A stretch of 64,000 bases of DNA from an uncultured Treponema sp. (GCF_945873775.1 NZ_CAMCEC010000003.1:1-64000); one strand, 5' to 3'. Shown: positions 36,685-45,278, numbered from the stretch's first letter. Translations and numbers: made by a program. Notes: a model not told the origin generated them from the letters alone.

Positions 36685-37962
36685 ATGTTTTCAGATTTTG
36701 GAAAAAAACTTACGGGAGAGTCTGGAATTTTACAATTGATGGAAGACTTGGGAGCTCCTCTTCCTGAAGGAAAAAAACTTTGCGCGCTTGGAGGAGGAAA
36801 TCCTGCGCAGATTCCAGAACTTGAAAAAATGTATCGCGCTGAAATGGAACGCATAATGAAAGACGGACGTGCGTTTGAAGACTTGATTGGAAAATATGAT
36901 GGTCCGCAGGGAAAAAATGCGTTTATAAATTCTGTTGCATCTTTTTTTTCAAGAAACTTTGGATGGAATGTAAAGTCGGAAAATATCGCTGTGTGCAACG
37001 GAAGCCAGAGCGCGTGCTTTTATCTTTTTAATCTTCTTTCAGGAACATTCACTTCGCCAGATGGAAAAAAATCTAAAAAGAAAATTCTGTTTCCGCTTGT
37101 GCCGGAATATGTGGGCTATGCGGATCAGGGAATTGAAAGCGAAACTTTTGAAAGCATTCCTTCACGCTTTGAAGAATACAGCAACAACACTTTTAAATAT
37201 TTTGTTGATTTTGAAAAACTTGAAGAGCGTCTTAACAAGGACAATGACATTGCAGCACTTTGTGTGAGCCGCCCCACAAATCCGACTGGCAACGTTCTTA
37301 CTGATGAAGAAATTACGCGGATGTCTGCCCTTGCGCAAAAACATTCTATTCCGCTGATTATTGACAATGCTTATGGACTTCCGTGGCCGCATATAATTTT
37401 CAATGACGCAAAACCTTTCTGGAATGAAAATGTAATTCTTAGCATGAGCCTTTCAAAAATAGGTCTTCCAAGTTTGCGCACCGGCATTATAATTGCAAGA
37501 AAAGAAATTGTTACGGCTCTTTCAAATTTGAATTCTATAATTGCGCTTGCTTCGGGAAGTCTTGGCCAGGCGATTGCTTCTAATCTGATTGAAAGCGGAA
37601 AACTGATTGAAGCTGCTTCAAACTTTGTGCGTCCGTATTATGAAAAGAAAAATAAATTTGCCCAGAGCCTTGTGCATAAATATTTTGCTGGAACTGATTA
37701 CGCTGTTCATAAAGGTGAAGGTTCAATTTTCCTGTGGATTTTAATGCGCAATCTAAAAATTACAACGAAGGAACTTTACAAAAAACTTAAAGAGCAGGGC
37801 GTTGTTGTTGTTCCTGGCGAATATTTTTTCTTCGGAAATGGAGGAGCATTTAAAAATCATCCGCATTATTCAAAGTGCATAAGAATAAATTATGCGCGCC
37901 CCGATGATGAGCTTGAAGACGGAATCAGAATCATTGCAGAAACTTACAAGGCAAATTCATAA
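36685..37962 (+). CDS. avtA: Valine-pyruvate aminotransferase (AvtA-like)
   Basis: PLP aminotransferase of 425 aa, fold type I. The start FGKKLTGESGILQLMEDLG then LGGGNPAQIPELEKMY is characteristic of AvtA, which moves amino groups between valine/alanine and keto acids. Asp for the PLP nitrogen lies in PLIIDNAYGLPWP and the Schiff-base Lys in SMSLSKIGLPSLRTG. The GAGGAAG site precedes ATG 36685. It sits 23 bp behind clpC, but a functional link is not obvious. Confidence 0.9.
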   Translation: MFSDFGKKLTGESGILQLMEDLGAPLPEGKKLCALGGGNPAQIPELEKMYRAEMERIMKDGRAFEDLIGKYDGPQGKNAFINSVASFFSRNFGWNVKSENIAVCNGSQSACFYLFNLLSGTFTSPDGKKSKKKILFPLVPEYVGYADQGIESETFESIPSRFEEYSNNTFKYFVDFEKLEERLNKDNDIAALCVSRPTNPTGNVLTDEEITRMSALAQKHSIPLIIDNAYGLPWPHIIFNDAKPFWNENVILSMSLSKIGLPSLRTGIIIARKEIVTALSNLNSIIALASGSLGQAIASNLIESGKLIEAASNFVRPYYEKKNKFAQSLVHKYFAGTDYAVHKGEGSIFLWILMRNLKITTKELYKKLKEQGVVVVPGEYFFFGNGGAFKNHPHYSKCIRINYARPDDELEDGIRIIAETYKANS

Positions 37963-37972
37963 AGGCTGATAA

Positions 37973-38617
37973 ATGAAAAAATTACTGCTTCGCCTTTCAG
38001 TGTATTTTGCCGGACTTTTTGTTATGACAATTGGCATAGCACTTTCTGTAAAATCAAATCTTGGAGTTTCACCAGTCAGCTCGATTCCGTATACAATGAC
38101 GCGGGTTTGGGGAATTGAAATGGGAAACGCAACGATAATTTTTCATTGTGCTTTGGTTCTTATTCAGTTTTTGATTTTGCGAAAAAGTTTTTCGCCTCTT
38201 ATTCTTCTGCAAATTCCTATTGGAATTGTTTTTGGAAAATTTACAACTCTTTGCAATTTTCTTGCTGATTTTTTTCCGTCTCCTGATTTTTTTCTTTTTC
38301 GCCTTGTATTGTCTTTGCTAAGCTGTGTTTTTGTGGCAATTGGAATTTTCTTTTATGTTCCGGCGAATATTGTTCCTCTTGCAGGAGAGGGCTGCATGGG
38401 CGTAATTTCAAGAGTCGCAAGAATTGAATTTGCAAAAGTGAAAATTACATTTGACTGCCTGATGGTTCTTGTTTCAGTTGTAACTTGTCTTTTTGCTTTG
38501 CACAACTTTGGAAGTGTTGGTATTGGAACTGTAATCGCAGCTGTCCTAGTCGGCTTGATTCTTGGTTTTATCACCAAAAAATTTGCAAAGGTTAAAGAAA
38601 AAGTTTTTGGGTTTTAA
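37973..38617 (+). CDS. YczE/YitT-like membrane protein (DUF6198-type)
   Basis: A 214-aa integral membrane protein with five or six hydrophobic helices. The N-terminal GIALSVKSNLGVSPVSSIPYTM and the NIVPLAGEGCMGVISR segment are typical of the YczE/DUF6198 family, which has no firm function. It follows avtA by 10 bp, so may be co-transcribed. The tracrRNA terminator hairpin lies 50 bp after its stop and may also end this transcript. Confidence 0.75.
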   Translation: MKKLLLRLSVYFAGLFVMTIGIALSVKSNLGVSPVSSIPYTMTRVWGIEMGNATIIFHCALVLIQFLILRKSFSPLILLQIPIGIVFGKFTTLCNFLADFFPSPDFFLFRLVLSLLSCVFVAIGIFFYVPANIVPLAGEGCMGVISRVARIEFAKVKITFDCLMVLVSVVTCLFALHNFGSVGIGTVIAAVLVGLILGFITKKFAKVKEKVFGF

Positions 38618-38654
38618 GACTGAAGGGGAAAGTTTGAACTATTTATCTGATTTT

Positions 38655-38789
38655 TGAAAAAACAAAAAGGAAGCCGTAGCTTCCTTTTATCATCTTATCT
38701 ATACACATTCCTAAGAATGTATAAGCATTTTGCGGAATCTTAAAGATTCCTTGTTAGCAGGTTGACTAGAAAAATTAATCAGTAAGACT
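38655..38789 (-). ncRNA. tracrRNA of the type II-C CRISPR system
   Basis: On the minus strand, TTGACA (38814-38819) and TATAAA (38792-38797) with 16-bp spacing form a promoter. Directly after it the anti-repeat (38753-38789) is complementary to the CRISPR repeat, with a few mismatches and one bulge; TACTGATTAATTTT and AGTCAACCTGC are shared. Then come a GGAATC-TTTAA-GATTCC hairpin, an ATACATTC-TTAG-GAATGTGTAT hairpin, and an intrinsic terminator GGAAGC-TACG-GCTTCC followed by TTTTTGTTTTTT. About 130 nt long. It pairs with crRNA to load Cas9. Confidence 0.92.
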
Positions 38790-38893
38790 ATTTTATAATG
38801 ATAGAATATGATTTGTCAAATGATTTCTGACCAAATTTGCTATGCAAATATCGTAGTGTCAAGCACGGCAATCTTACCTAATATTATAGTACA

Positions 38894-38984
38894 ATTAGTA
38901 CAGTAATAAGGTGTTGATTATTGCACTAAATGGGTGTCGATTAGCGTACTAATAATGAGGCATTTAGTGCAGTATTTAAAGGGC
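38894..38984. repeat. Four-unit array of 22-23-bp repeats with TAGTRC/GYACTA words
   Basis: Units start at 38894, 38917, 38940 and 38962. Each begins ATTA or ATTTA, holds a TTAGTRC or GYACTAA word, and ends with a G-rich piece (AAGGTGTTG, TGGGTGTCG, ATGAGGC, AAAGGGC). A possible decayed fifth unit follows at 38985. It lies between the tracrRNA and cas9 promoters; a REP-like remnant (38823-38876) precedes it. Nothing else was found in 38824-39092. Confidence 0.7.
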
Positions 38985-39092
38985 AATTTACGAAGAACTG
39001 CTATAATTTGTCTTTTTCCAGGTGCACTGCACGTGAATTACACTAAAATTGCTTTTTTTATCAAAACTCGGCATTCGGTCTAACTAAAATAA

Positions 39093-39122
39093 TTGCCTCT
39101 GTTTAATAAGCCGTGGTATAAT
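39093..39122 (+). promoter_or_regulatory. Predicted cas9 promoter
   Basis: TTGCCT (39093-39098), 18 bp, perfect TATAAT (39117-39122) preceded by TGG, an extended -10. The start near 39129 would place the GGAG ribosome site at the very 5' end of the mRNA. Confidence 0.55.
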
Positions 39123-39139
39123 TTTGGCTGGAGATTATA

Positions 39140-42100
39140 ATGAAATATCGTTTAGGGCTTGATTTAGGAACAAATTCAATTGGCTGGGCTGTTTATTCTC
39201 TTGATGAAGACAACGAGCCTGAAAAACTTGAAGACCTCGGCGTAAGAATATTTTCAGACGGCCGGAATCCAAAGTCAAAAGAACCTCTCGCAGTAGAAAG
39301 AAGAACAGCACGCGGGCAACGCAGAATAATTTATAGAAGAAAACTCCGCAGAAGAGAAACTTTCCGGCTTTTGCAAAAGCAGGGGCTTCTTCCTGTAAAA
39401 AAAGATGAGGATCAATCGTTGAAACTTATGAATCCTTATGAGCTTCGCATAAAAGCCATTGATGAAAAACTTGAGCCGTTTGAGCTTGGACGCGTTTTGT
39501 TCAATCTTTCTGTTCGGCGCGGATTTAAAAGCAATAGAAAAGACGGCTCGCAAGAGGAAACAAAAGAAAATTCGAAATCTGAAAAACTGACGCAGGCGGA
39601 CAAATGCTCAAACCTTTCAAATGCAATAAAAACTTCCGGCTGCAGAACGCTTGGAGAATTTCTTTGGAAAAACAGAGAAAAAAACGGCGGAACTCGCTTT
39701 GCTCCAAACAGAATGAATTATTATCCTGTACGGCAGCTTTATATAGAAGAATTTAATCTGATACGGCAAAAACAAGAGCCGTTTTATCCTGACGTTGAAT
39801 GGGAAGAAATCTATGATAAGATTTTCTTTCAGCGGCCGCTAAAAATTCAAGAGCGCGGAAAATGCCAGTATATGCCGGAAAAAGAAAGAACATTCAAGGC
39901 GATGCCGTGCGCGCAAAAAATCCGCATTTTGCAAGACGTTTTCAATCTTTCTTTTATTGCGGAAGGAAAATCAAAAAAGCTTCTTCCAGAATGGCAGAAC
40001 GAAATCATAAAGCTGCTTGATTCAAAAGAAAAAGTGACTTTTAAGGAAATCCGCAAAAAACTTGGTCTTGATGAAAATATTACTTTCAATCTTGAATCAG
40101 AAACTCGCGACTTTTTGCAGGGAAACTCAACTGCTGTAAAACTTCGAAGCAAAAATCGTTTTGGCGAGATTTGGGATTCGTTAAGCCTTGAAGAGCAGGA
40201 CAACATTGTTGAATGTCTGATAACTGCACAGGAAGATTCCGATGTTCAAAAAATGCTTGAAAAATACGATTTGTCTCCTGAACAGAAGAATTTCATCACA
40301 AAGCTTGTTCTTCCAAGCGGAACAACGAGTTTCTGCCGAGAATTCTCTGAAAATGTTGTGAACAAAATCGAAGAAAATGCAAAAATCTTCGCAGATTCTA
40401 ATGAACGCACGGAACGCTGTCAGATTCACAATGTGATTCAGGAACTTGGCTATACTTATGCGAATCAGTCTGTGGAAAAATGCAGCGAGCTTCCTTATTA
40501 CGGAAAAGTTCTTGCTGGCTCAACGATGGGAGCAAAGCCGAATCCTAAAAATGACGAGGAACGTTTTGGAAAAATAAGCAATCCGACTGTCCATATCGCG
40601 TTGAACCAGACCCGCGTTGTTGTAAATTCTCTTATAAAAGAATTCGGAAAGCCTACGCAGGTTGTAATAGAAGTAAGCCGGGAGCTAAAAGCCAGTCGAG
40701 AAGCTAAAAATAAAATGCAGCAGAAAATTGCGGCAAACCAAAGGCAGAACGAGATTCTTAACAAGAAAATAAAGGACGCGAATTCTTCTATTCTATTTCC
40801 AAACCGAACTGACCGTCTAAAATACAAGCTCTGGGAAGAACTTGATCCGGAAAACGCGCTAAACAGAAGATGCGTTTATTGCGGAAAACTAATTTCGGGC
40901 GCAGATATTTTCAATGACAACACCGTTCAGATTGAGCATATTCTTCCATTTGGACTCACTTTGTGGGATTCCGAGCATAACAAGACTATTGCCCATACAA
41001 AATGCAACGCATTCAAAGGCGAAAATACACCTTACGAGGCTTTCTTTAAAAATCCAAAAGGCTACAACTGGAATGAAATTCTTGAAAGAGCTTCGCATTT
41101 AAAAGATCCTCAGAAAAGGCGGCTTTTTTCAGAAAATGCGATGGAAACTTTTGAAAAGGAAAGCGGATTTATTTCGCGCCAGCTTACTGACAACGCTTAT
41201 CTTTCAAAAATGGCTTTGAAATATTTGAAGTGCGTTGTTGAAAAAGATTCCAATGTCTGGGCTGTTAGCGGCGGAATGACAAAACTTTTGCGCGATAAAT
41301 GGGAAATAGATTCAATCTTGAAAAGAAAAATCGGAGAAAATGAAATTTTTCATTTTGAACTGAAAGATGAGCAGATTGGAACTTACAAAAAGAACCGGTA
41401 TGACCATCGCCATCATGCTCTTGATGCAAGCGTAATCGCATTGATTGACCGATCAATGGTTCAGCAAATTTCGCGTCTTAATCAGATTGGAAAGAAAAAC
41501 AGAATTGAAGTTCCGCAGATGCCTGTTATAAGAACAGACCTAATAGAAAAGACAAAAAATATTGTCGTAAGTTTTAAGCCTGACCACGGCGCACAAGGCA
41601 AGCTTTCTAAAGAAACTCTGCTTGGAAAAATAAAAATGGCAGAGCAGGTTGCAATCTCAAAGATTCGGGAAGAAGATATTGCTTTCATAAAGAATGAGAA
41701 AGTCCGTTCAGAGTTTGAAAAAAAACTTGCAGAACTTAAGGATATTAAAAAAGTTCAAAAGGAGCTTAAGGAACTTTATCCTGTTGTTTGGGTTTTTAAG
41801 GAATATTACGTTTGCAAGGAAAATATTCTAGGGCTAAAAGAAAAGGATTTTGATTCGATAATCGATAAGAAAATCCAAAAAGAGCTTCGCGAATTTACGG
41901 AAGCCCACAAATCTGAAAAAATAGAAGATGTAATGCAGAAGTTCAGCGAGCAAACAAAAATCAAAAAAGTCCGCTGCATAAACCGTGTTCAAACTCCGAT
42001 TGAAATTAAAAATAAAGACGGCACAATGCGTTATCTTTGTCCTGAAGATTATTTTGCCGCTGTTGTCTGGCAGATTCCTCCAAAAAATAAAGATTCGAAG

Positions 42101-42487
42101 CCTGCGTACAAGGCAACGTTTATTCGCCGTGACCAAGTTGATTTAGACGGAAATCCGAAAATTATGACTAAGCCTCATCCTGCCGCAAAGAAGATATGTA
42201 TTCTGCATAAAAATGATTATCTTGAATTTGTGGACAAGGGAAACTGGTACAAGTGCAGAATTACGGGATATGCAGCTACAAGCAATAAGTTTGATATTCG
42301 TCCGATTTATGCCGTTACAAATTGCGCTGACTGGATAATTTCTACAGATGATTCTGTGCTTGAGCCTTGCTGGAAGCCAACGCCGACTCAAAACTGGATT
42401 TCAGTAAACGTTCTCTTTGGAGAAAAATTCGCCCGCCCGATAACTGTAAATCCTATAGGCCGGGTGTTCAGAAAAAATAAGAATTGA
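39140..42487 (+). CDS. cas9: Cas9, type II-C
   Basis: RNA-guided DNA nuclease of 1115 aa, a compact II-C size. RuvC-I is LGLDLGTNSIGWAVYSLDED at residue 4, followed by the Arg-rich bridge helix ERRTARGQRRIIYRRKLRRRE. RuvC-II lies in VVIEVSRELKAS. The HNH domain holds QIEHILPFG (catalytic His) with CVYCGKLI upstream and HTKCNAFKG after. RuvC-III is YDHRHHALDASVIALID. The last 300 residues would form the wedge and PAM-interacting domain. All catalytic residues appear present. GGAG precedes the ATG, and cas1 follows after 31 bp. No csn2 or cas4 is present, consistent with II-C. Confidence 0.97.
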   Translation: MKYRLGLDLGTNSIGWAVYSLDEDNEPEKLEDLGVRIFSDGRNPKSKEPLAVERRTARGQRRIIYRRKLRRRETFRLLQKQGLLPVKKDEDQSLKLMNPYELRIKAIDEKLEPFELGRVLFNLSVRRGFKSNRKDGSQEETKENSKSEKLTQADKCSNLSNAIKTSGCRTLGEFLWKNREKNGGTRFAPNRMNYYPVRQLYIEEFNLIRQKQEPFYPDVEWEEIYDKIFFQRPLKIQERGKCQYMPEKERTFKAMPCAQKIRILQDVFNLSFIAEGKSKKLLPEWQNEIIKLLDSKEKVTFKEIRKKLGLDENITFNLESETRDFLQGNSTAVKLRSKNRFGEIWDSLSLEEQDNIVECLITAQEDSDVQKMLEKYDLSPEQKNFITKLVLPSGTTSFCREFSENVVNKIEENAKIFADSNERTERCQIHNVIQELGYTYANQSVEKCSELPYYGKVLAGSTMGAKPNPKNDEERFGKISNPTVHIALNQTRVVVNSLIKEFGKPTQVVIEVSRELKASREAKNKMQQKIAANQRQNEILNKKIKDANSSILFPNRTDRLKYKLWEELDPENALNRRCVYCGKLISGADIFNDNTVQIEHILPFGLTLWDSEHNKTIAHTKCNAFKGENTPYEAFFKNPKGYNWNEILERASHLKDPQKRRLFSENAMETFEKESGFISRQLTDNAYLSKMALKYLKCVVEKDSNVWAVSGGMTKLLRDKWEIDSILKRKIGENEIFHFELKDEQIGTYKKNRYDHRHHALDASVIALIDRSMVQQISRLNQIGKKNRIEVPQMPVIRTDLIEKTKNIVVSFKPDHGAQGKLSKETLLGKIKMAEQVAISKIREEDIAFIKNEKVRSEFEKKLAELKDIKKVQKELKELYPVVWVFKEYYVCKENILGLKEKDFDSIIDKKIQKELREFTEAHKSEKIEDVMQKFSEQTKIKKVRCINRVQTPIEIKNKDGTMRYLCPEDYFAAVVWQIPPKNKDSKPAYKATFIRRDQVDLDGNPKIMTKPHPAAKKICILHKNDYLEFVDKGNWYKCRITGYAATSNKFDIRPIYAVTNCADWIISTDDSVLEPCWKPTPTQNWISVNVLFGEKFARPITVNPIGRVFRKNKN

Positions 42488-42518
42488 GTACTTAATTTCT
42501 CATACCGATAAACAAAGT

Positions 42519-43421
42519 ATGCTGAATAGAATTCTAGAGATTTGTGAAGAAAATCGCTATGTTTCTCTAAGCCGCGGCTTTGTTGTTATCCAGCATGGAA
42601 CTGAGACATTGGGGCAAGTTCCGCTGGATGACGTGTCGGTTCTTCTGCTTTCTGCGCAGGGAATTACGCTCAGCAAGAATATTCTTAACGCTCTTTCTGA
42701 ACGGGGCTGCGTTACGGTCTTGTGCGGAAAGAATTTTATTCCGCAGAGCATGGTTTTGCCTGTAGCGAATCACTGCCTTTTTACAAAAATTATAAAAAAT
42801 CAGATAAACGCTTCCGAGCCGTTAAAGAAAAGAATTTGGCAGCAGATAGTAATCCGAAAAATCGAAAATCAGGCAAAAGTCTTAAAATTATACGAAAAAG
42901 ATTATTCTCTTGTTGAAAAGATTTCAAAACTTGTAAAGTCTGGCGACAGCGACAACCGGGAAGCTTATGCCGCAAAAATTTACTGGACAACGCTGTTCGG
43001 AAAAGAATTCCGCCGCGACCGAAACGAAGAAGGAATCAATTCATTTCTGAACTACGGATATGCGGTTATGCGAGCGGCAATGACAAGAGCAGTCTGCGCT
43101 TCGGGACTTATTCCGGCTTTAGGTGTGAACCACAGCAACAATTTAAATCAGTTTTGCCTTGCCGATGACTTTTTTGAAATCTATCGTCCGCTTGTGGATT
43201 CTATTGTCTATAAAATGTGCTTGGAAGGCGAGGAAGAGCTTTCGCCAAAAAACAAAAAACGGCTTACGGATTCTTTGTGGCTAAAAGTAAAAACTTCAGA
43301 AGGCTATGCTCCGGCATTTCAGAGTATGCAGTATATGACGGCTTCCTATGTTCACGCACTGGAAGATAAAAATTCTGCCATTGAGCTTCCGATTTGGGAG
43401 CAAGGTGAAGAAGATGAATAA
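42519..43421 (+). CDS. cas1: Cas1, type II
   Basis: Integrase of 300 aa that, with Cas2, inserts new spacers at the leader end of the array. The type II pattern is clear: MLNRILEICEENRYVSLSRGFVVIQHG, LDDVSVLLLSAQGITLS, then the metal-binding residues in YAAKIYWTTLFG (Glu region), LGVNHSNNLNQFCLADDFFEIYRPLVD (His and Asp). The end overlaps the cas2 start by 8 bp. Length and key residues look normal, so acquisition is probably working. Confidence 0.95.
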   Translation: MLNRILEICEENRYVSLSRGFVVIQHGTETLGQVPLDDVSVLLLSAQGITLSKNILNALSERGCVTVLCGKNFIPQSMVLPVANHCLFTKIIKNQINASEPLKKRIWQQIVIRKIENQAKVLKLYEKDYSLVEKISKLVKSGDSDNREAYAAKIYWTTLFGKEFRRDRNEEGINSFLNYGYAVMRAAMTRAVCASGLIPALGVNHSNNLNQFCLADDFFEIYRPLVDSIVYKMCLEGEEELSPKNKKRLTDSLWLKVKTSEGYAPAFQSMQYMTASYVHALEDKNSAIELPIWEQGEEDE

Positions 43422-43749
43422 TCTTGAATTGAACAGGTACGAGCTTATGTGGATGATGGTCTTGTTTGATTTGCCGGTGATTGAAAAGAAAGAGCGGAAA
43501 GCCGCAACTGACTTTAGAAATTTTCTTTTGGACAATGGATTTTCTATGGTTCAGTATTCAATTTACACAAAACTTTTTTCTGGAAAAGATGCCTGCGAAA
43601 AATATTATAAACAGATAGTAAGCAACTTGCCTCCAGATGGAAAAGTTGATATTCTTACAATAACAGATAGGCAATATTCCAATATAATCAGCTATTCGTC
43701 AGGAAATAAAATTGAAAAAAAAGCACCTGAACAACTTATGTTATTTTGA
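43414..43749 (+). CDS. cas2: Cas2, type II
   Basis: A 111-aa partner of Cas1: YELMWMMVLFDLPVIEKKERKAATDFRNFLLDNGFSMVQYSIYTKLF is the standard Cas2 start with the FDLP Asp, and the ending VDILTITDRQYSNI is typical of type II. I chose ATG 43414 (MNNLELNRYE), which overlaps the cas1 end, over the longer frame. The CRISPR array terminator hairpin lies 18 bp after its stop. Confidence 0.94.
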   Translation: MNNLELNRYELMWMMVLFDLPVIEKKERKAATDFRNFLLDNGFSMVQYSIYTKLFSGKDACEKYYKQIVSNLPPDGKVDILTITDRQYSNIISYSSGNKIEKKAPEQLMLF

Positions 43750-43766
43750 TTTTTCCTCAAAAAAAA

Positions 43767-43820
43767 ATACATCCAATGTATTCTATTTCTTTATCTCAAA
43801 AAGAATTACATCGGATGTAT
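43767..43820 (-). terminator. Intrinsic terminator at the cas2-side end of the array
   Basis: Arms 43767-43783 and 43803-43820 pair over 16 bp (ATACATCC with GGATGTAT, ATGTA with TACAT). On the minus strand the hairpin is followed by nine T. It would stop minus-strand array transcripts before cas2, and it overlaps the first two bases of repeat 1. The same stretch is also where the leader would be if new spacers enter at this end. Confidence 0.75.
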
Positions 43821-44426
43821 TATAACTGATTAATTTTCCAAGTCAACCTGCAACCTACCGCAAGAGGCGAGTACCCTCTTGGCAATTATAACTGATTAAT
43901 TTTCCAAGTCAACCTGCAACAAACTTCGACTCAGAAATTCATCGCTGTTTATTATAACTGATTAATTTTCCAAGTCAACCTGCAACTGAGCCGCCCTCAT
44001 TATCACATAATCATGCATTATAACTGATTAATTTTCCAAGTCAACCTGCAACTCAAGATTACTTCTTGTCTGCACTTCCTTTATTATAACTGATTAATTT
44101 TCCAAGTCAACCTGCAACTCCTGTTAATGGCGTTTCTACCGCAAGAGGATTATAACTGATTAATTTTCCAAGTCAACCTGCAACACAAAGATGTTGTTTA
44201 CAACGGTTCCCAAAATTATAACTGATTAATTTTCCAAGTCAACCTGCAACTAAGTTTTCATAATCAAAACCTCCGATGCTATTATAACTGATTAATTTTC
44301 CAAGTCAACCTGCAACAAAGTTACGTAAGTTGTATTTGTTGAATCGATTATAACTGATTAATTTTCCAAGTCAACCTGCAACAATGCGCTTTCGGGTGCT
44401 GGGATTATGTCGATTATAACTGATTA
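43819..44426 (-). CRISPR. Type II-C CRISPR array, nine full repeats and one truncated
   Basis: Identical 36-bp repeats begin at 43819, 43885, 43951, 44017, 44083, 44149, 44215, 44281 and 44347. All nine spacers are exactly 30 bp. A tenth repeat is cut to 14 bp (44413-44426). Minus-strand repeats start GTTGCAGGTTGACT and end CAGTTATAAT. The tracrRNA complementarity and the T-tailed hairpin at 43767-43820 both fix transcription on the minus strand. Each repeat contains TTGACT, 16 bp and TATAAT, so every spacer could have its own promoter. Spacers at 43855 and 44119 share 13 nt end to end. Confidence 0.97.
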
Positions 44427-45278
44427 CTTCTCCACATAGCTTTGGGCAAAGTCGATTACACATTCATCTCTTCTGTTTTCTTCGCATTCAGCATATCCTA
44501 CGCCGGCTATATTGTACCTTTTGTTCATAATATTTTTTCTGTGTCCGCGTGAATCTACTCCATCGTCAATTAAAAATTTTACAACCGTATTTCTTGCTGT
44601 GTCTACGCAATAAAATATATTTTCAGCAGTCGCCATAAACATGCCGTAGTTTTGCATTCTTTCAGCTGGTGTCGAGCCGTCAACTCCTTTGTGCCCAAGC
44701 TGGTCAGTTACTACTTGGGTTTCCGCATGGCCTCTTGCAGCTTGTGTAAGTTCTTTAGATGGTTTAAGTGGCGGGCGTGGAGTTTGTTCGTACATATAAT
44801 TTATGCATTCTTTTACAGCCGCAGGACCTTCTTGTGTGCAAGTTGTCCTGTAGTACGGACCAGCCGCCGACATTCTTTTTTCGACATAGTTGTATCCATC
44901 GAAATTTTCCAGCCTTGGAACAATATATAAATCAGCGTATTGCTTTGGATTTGTTCTTGCTTTGTTCATTTCCAGAATTACATTTTTTTCAAAGTCGTCC
45001 AGATAATCAACATTTCTTGCGGTGTCTAGCAATTTAATGTTCCACAAAGAATTTTTGCTTTTTGCTTTGGCGCTTGCAGTGCTGCTAGGGTTTTGTTTGC
45101 TTTTGGCATTGCTTTGCGCTTTTTGCTGAGTTCTTTTTTTACTGTTTGAAGGGGTGGCAGCTTTTCTTGTGGTAGAAGTTGAATTTGCAGGCTTCTTTTT
45201 TTTCGTAGAAGATGACTGGCAAAATAAAAATGCAGAAATAAAAATTGTAAATAAAACAAAAAGAATACGCTTCTTCAT
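44424..45278 (-). CDS. Secreted CAP/SCP-domain protein
   Basis: A 284-aa exported protein with a signal peptide (MKKRILFVLFTIFISAFLFCQ; the Cys could be a lipid site). A Lys/Ser/Thr-rich linker (residues 22-75) follows, then a CAP domain with VILEMNKARTNPKQYA, LTQAARGHAETQ, HKGVDGSTPAERMQNYG, ATAENIFY and HRKNIMNKRYNIAGVGY. The His and Glu residues that form the CAP cleft are present. CAP proteins of bacteria have varied, mostly unknown envelope roles. Its stop codon lies inside the truncated CRISPR repeat. GAGGTG precedes the start. Confidence 0.87.
   Translation of the reverse strand: MKKRILFVLFTIFISAFLFCQSSSTKKKKPANSTSTTRKAATPSNSKKRTQQKAQSNAKSKQNPSSTASAKAKSKNSLWNIKLLDTARNVDYLDDFEKNVILEMNKARTNPKQYADLYIVPRLENFDGYNYVEKRMSAAGPYYRTTCTQEGPAAVKECINYMYEQTPRPPLKPSKELTQAARGHAETQVVTDQLGHKGVDGSTPAERMQNYGMFMATAENIFYCVDTARNTVVKFLIDDGVDSRGHRKNIMNKRYNIAGVGYAECEENRRDECVIDFAQSYVEK

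Noticed and set aside
38618-39139. Anti-CRISPR or other small gene between the membrane protein and cas9
   Set aside because: No open frame with a ribosome site; the region is explained by tracrRNA, a repeat remnant, the dyad array and the cas9 promoter.
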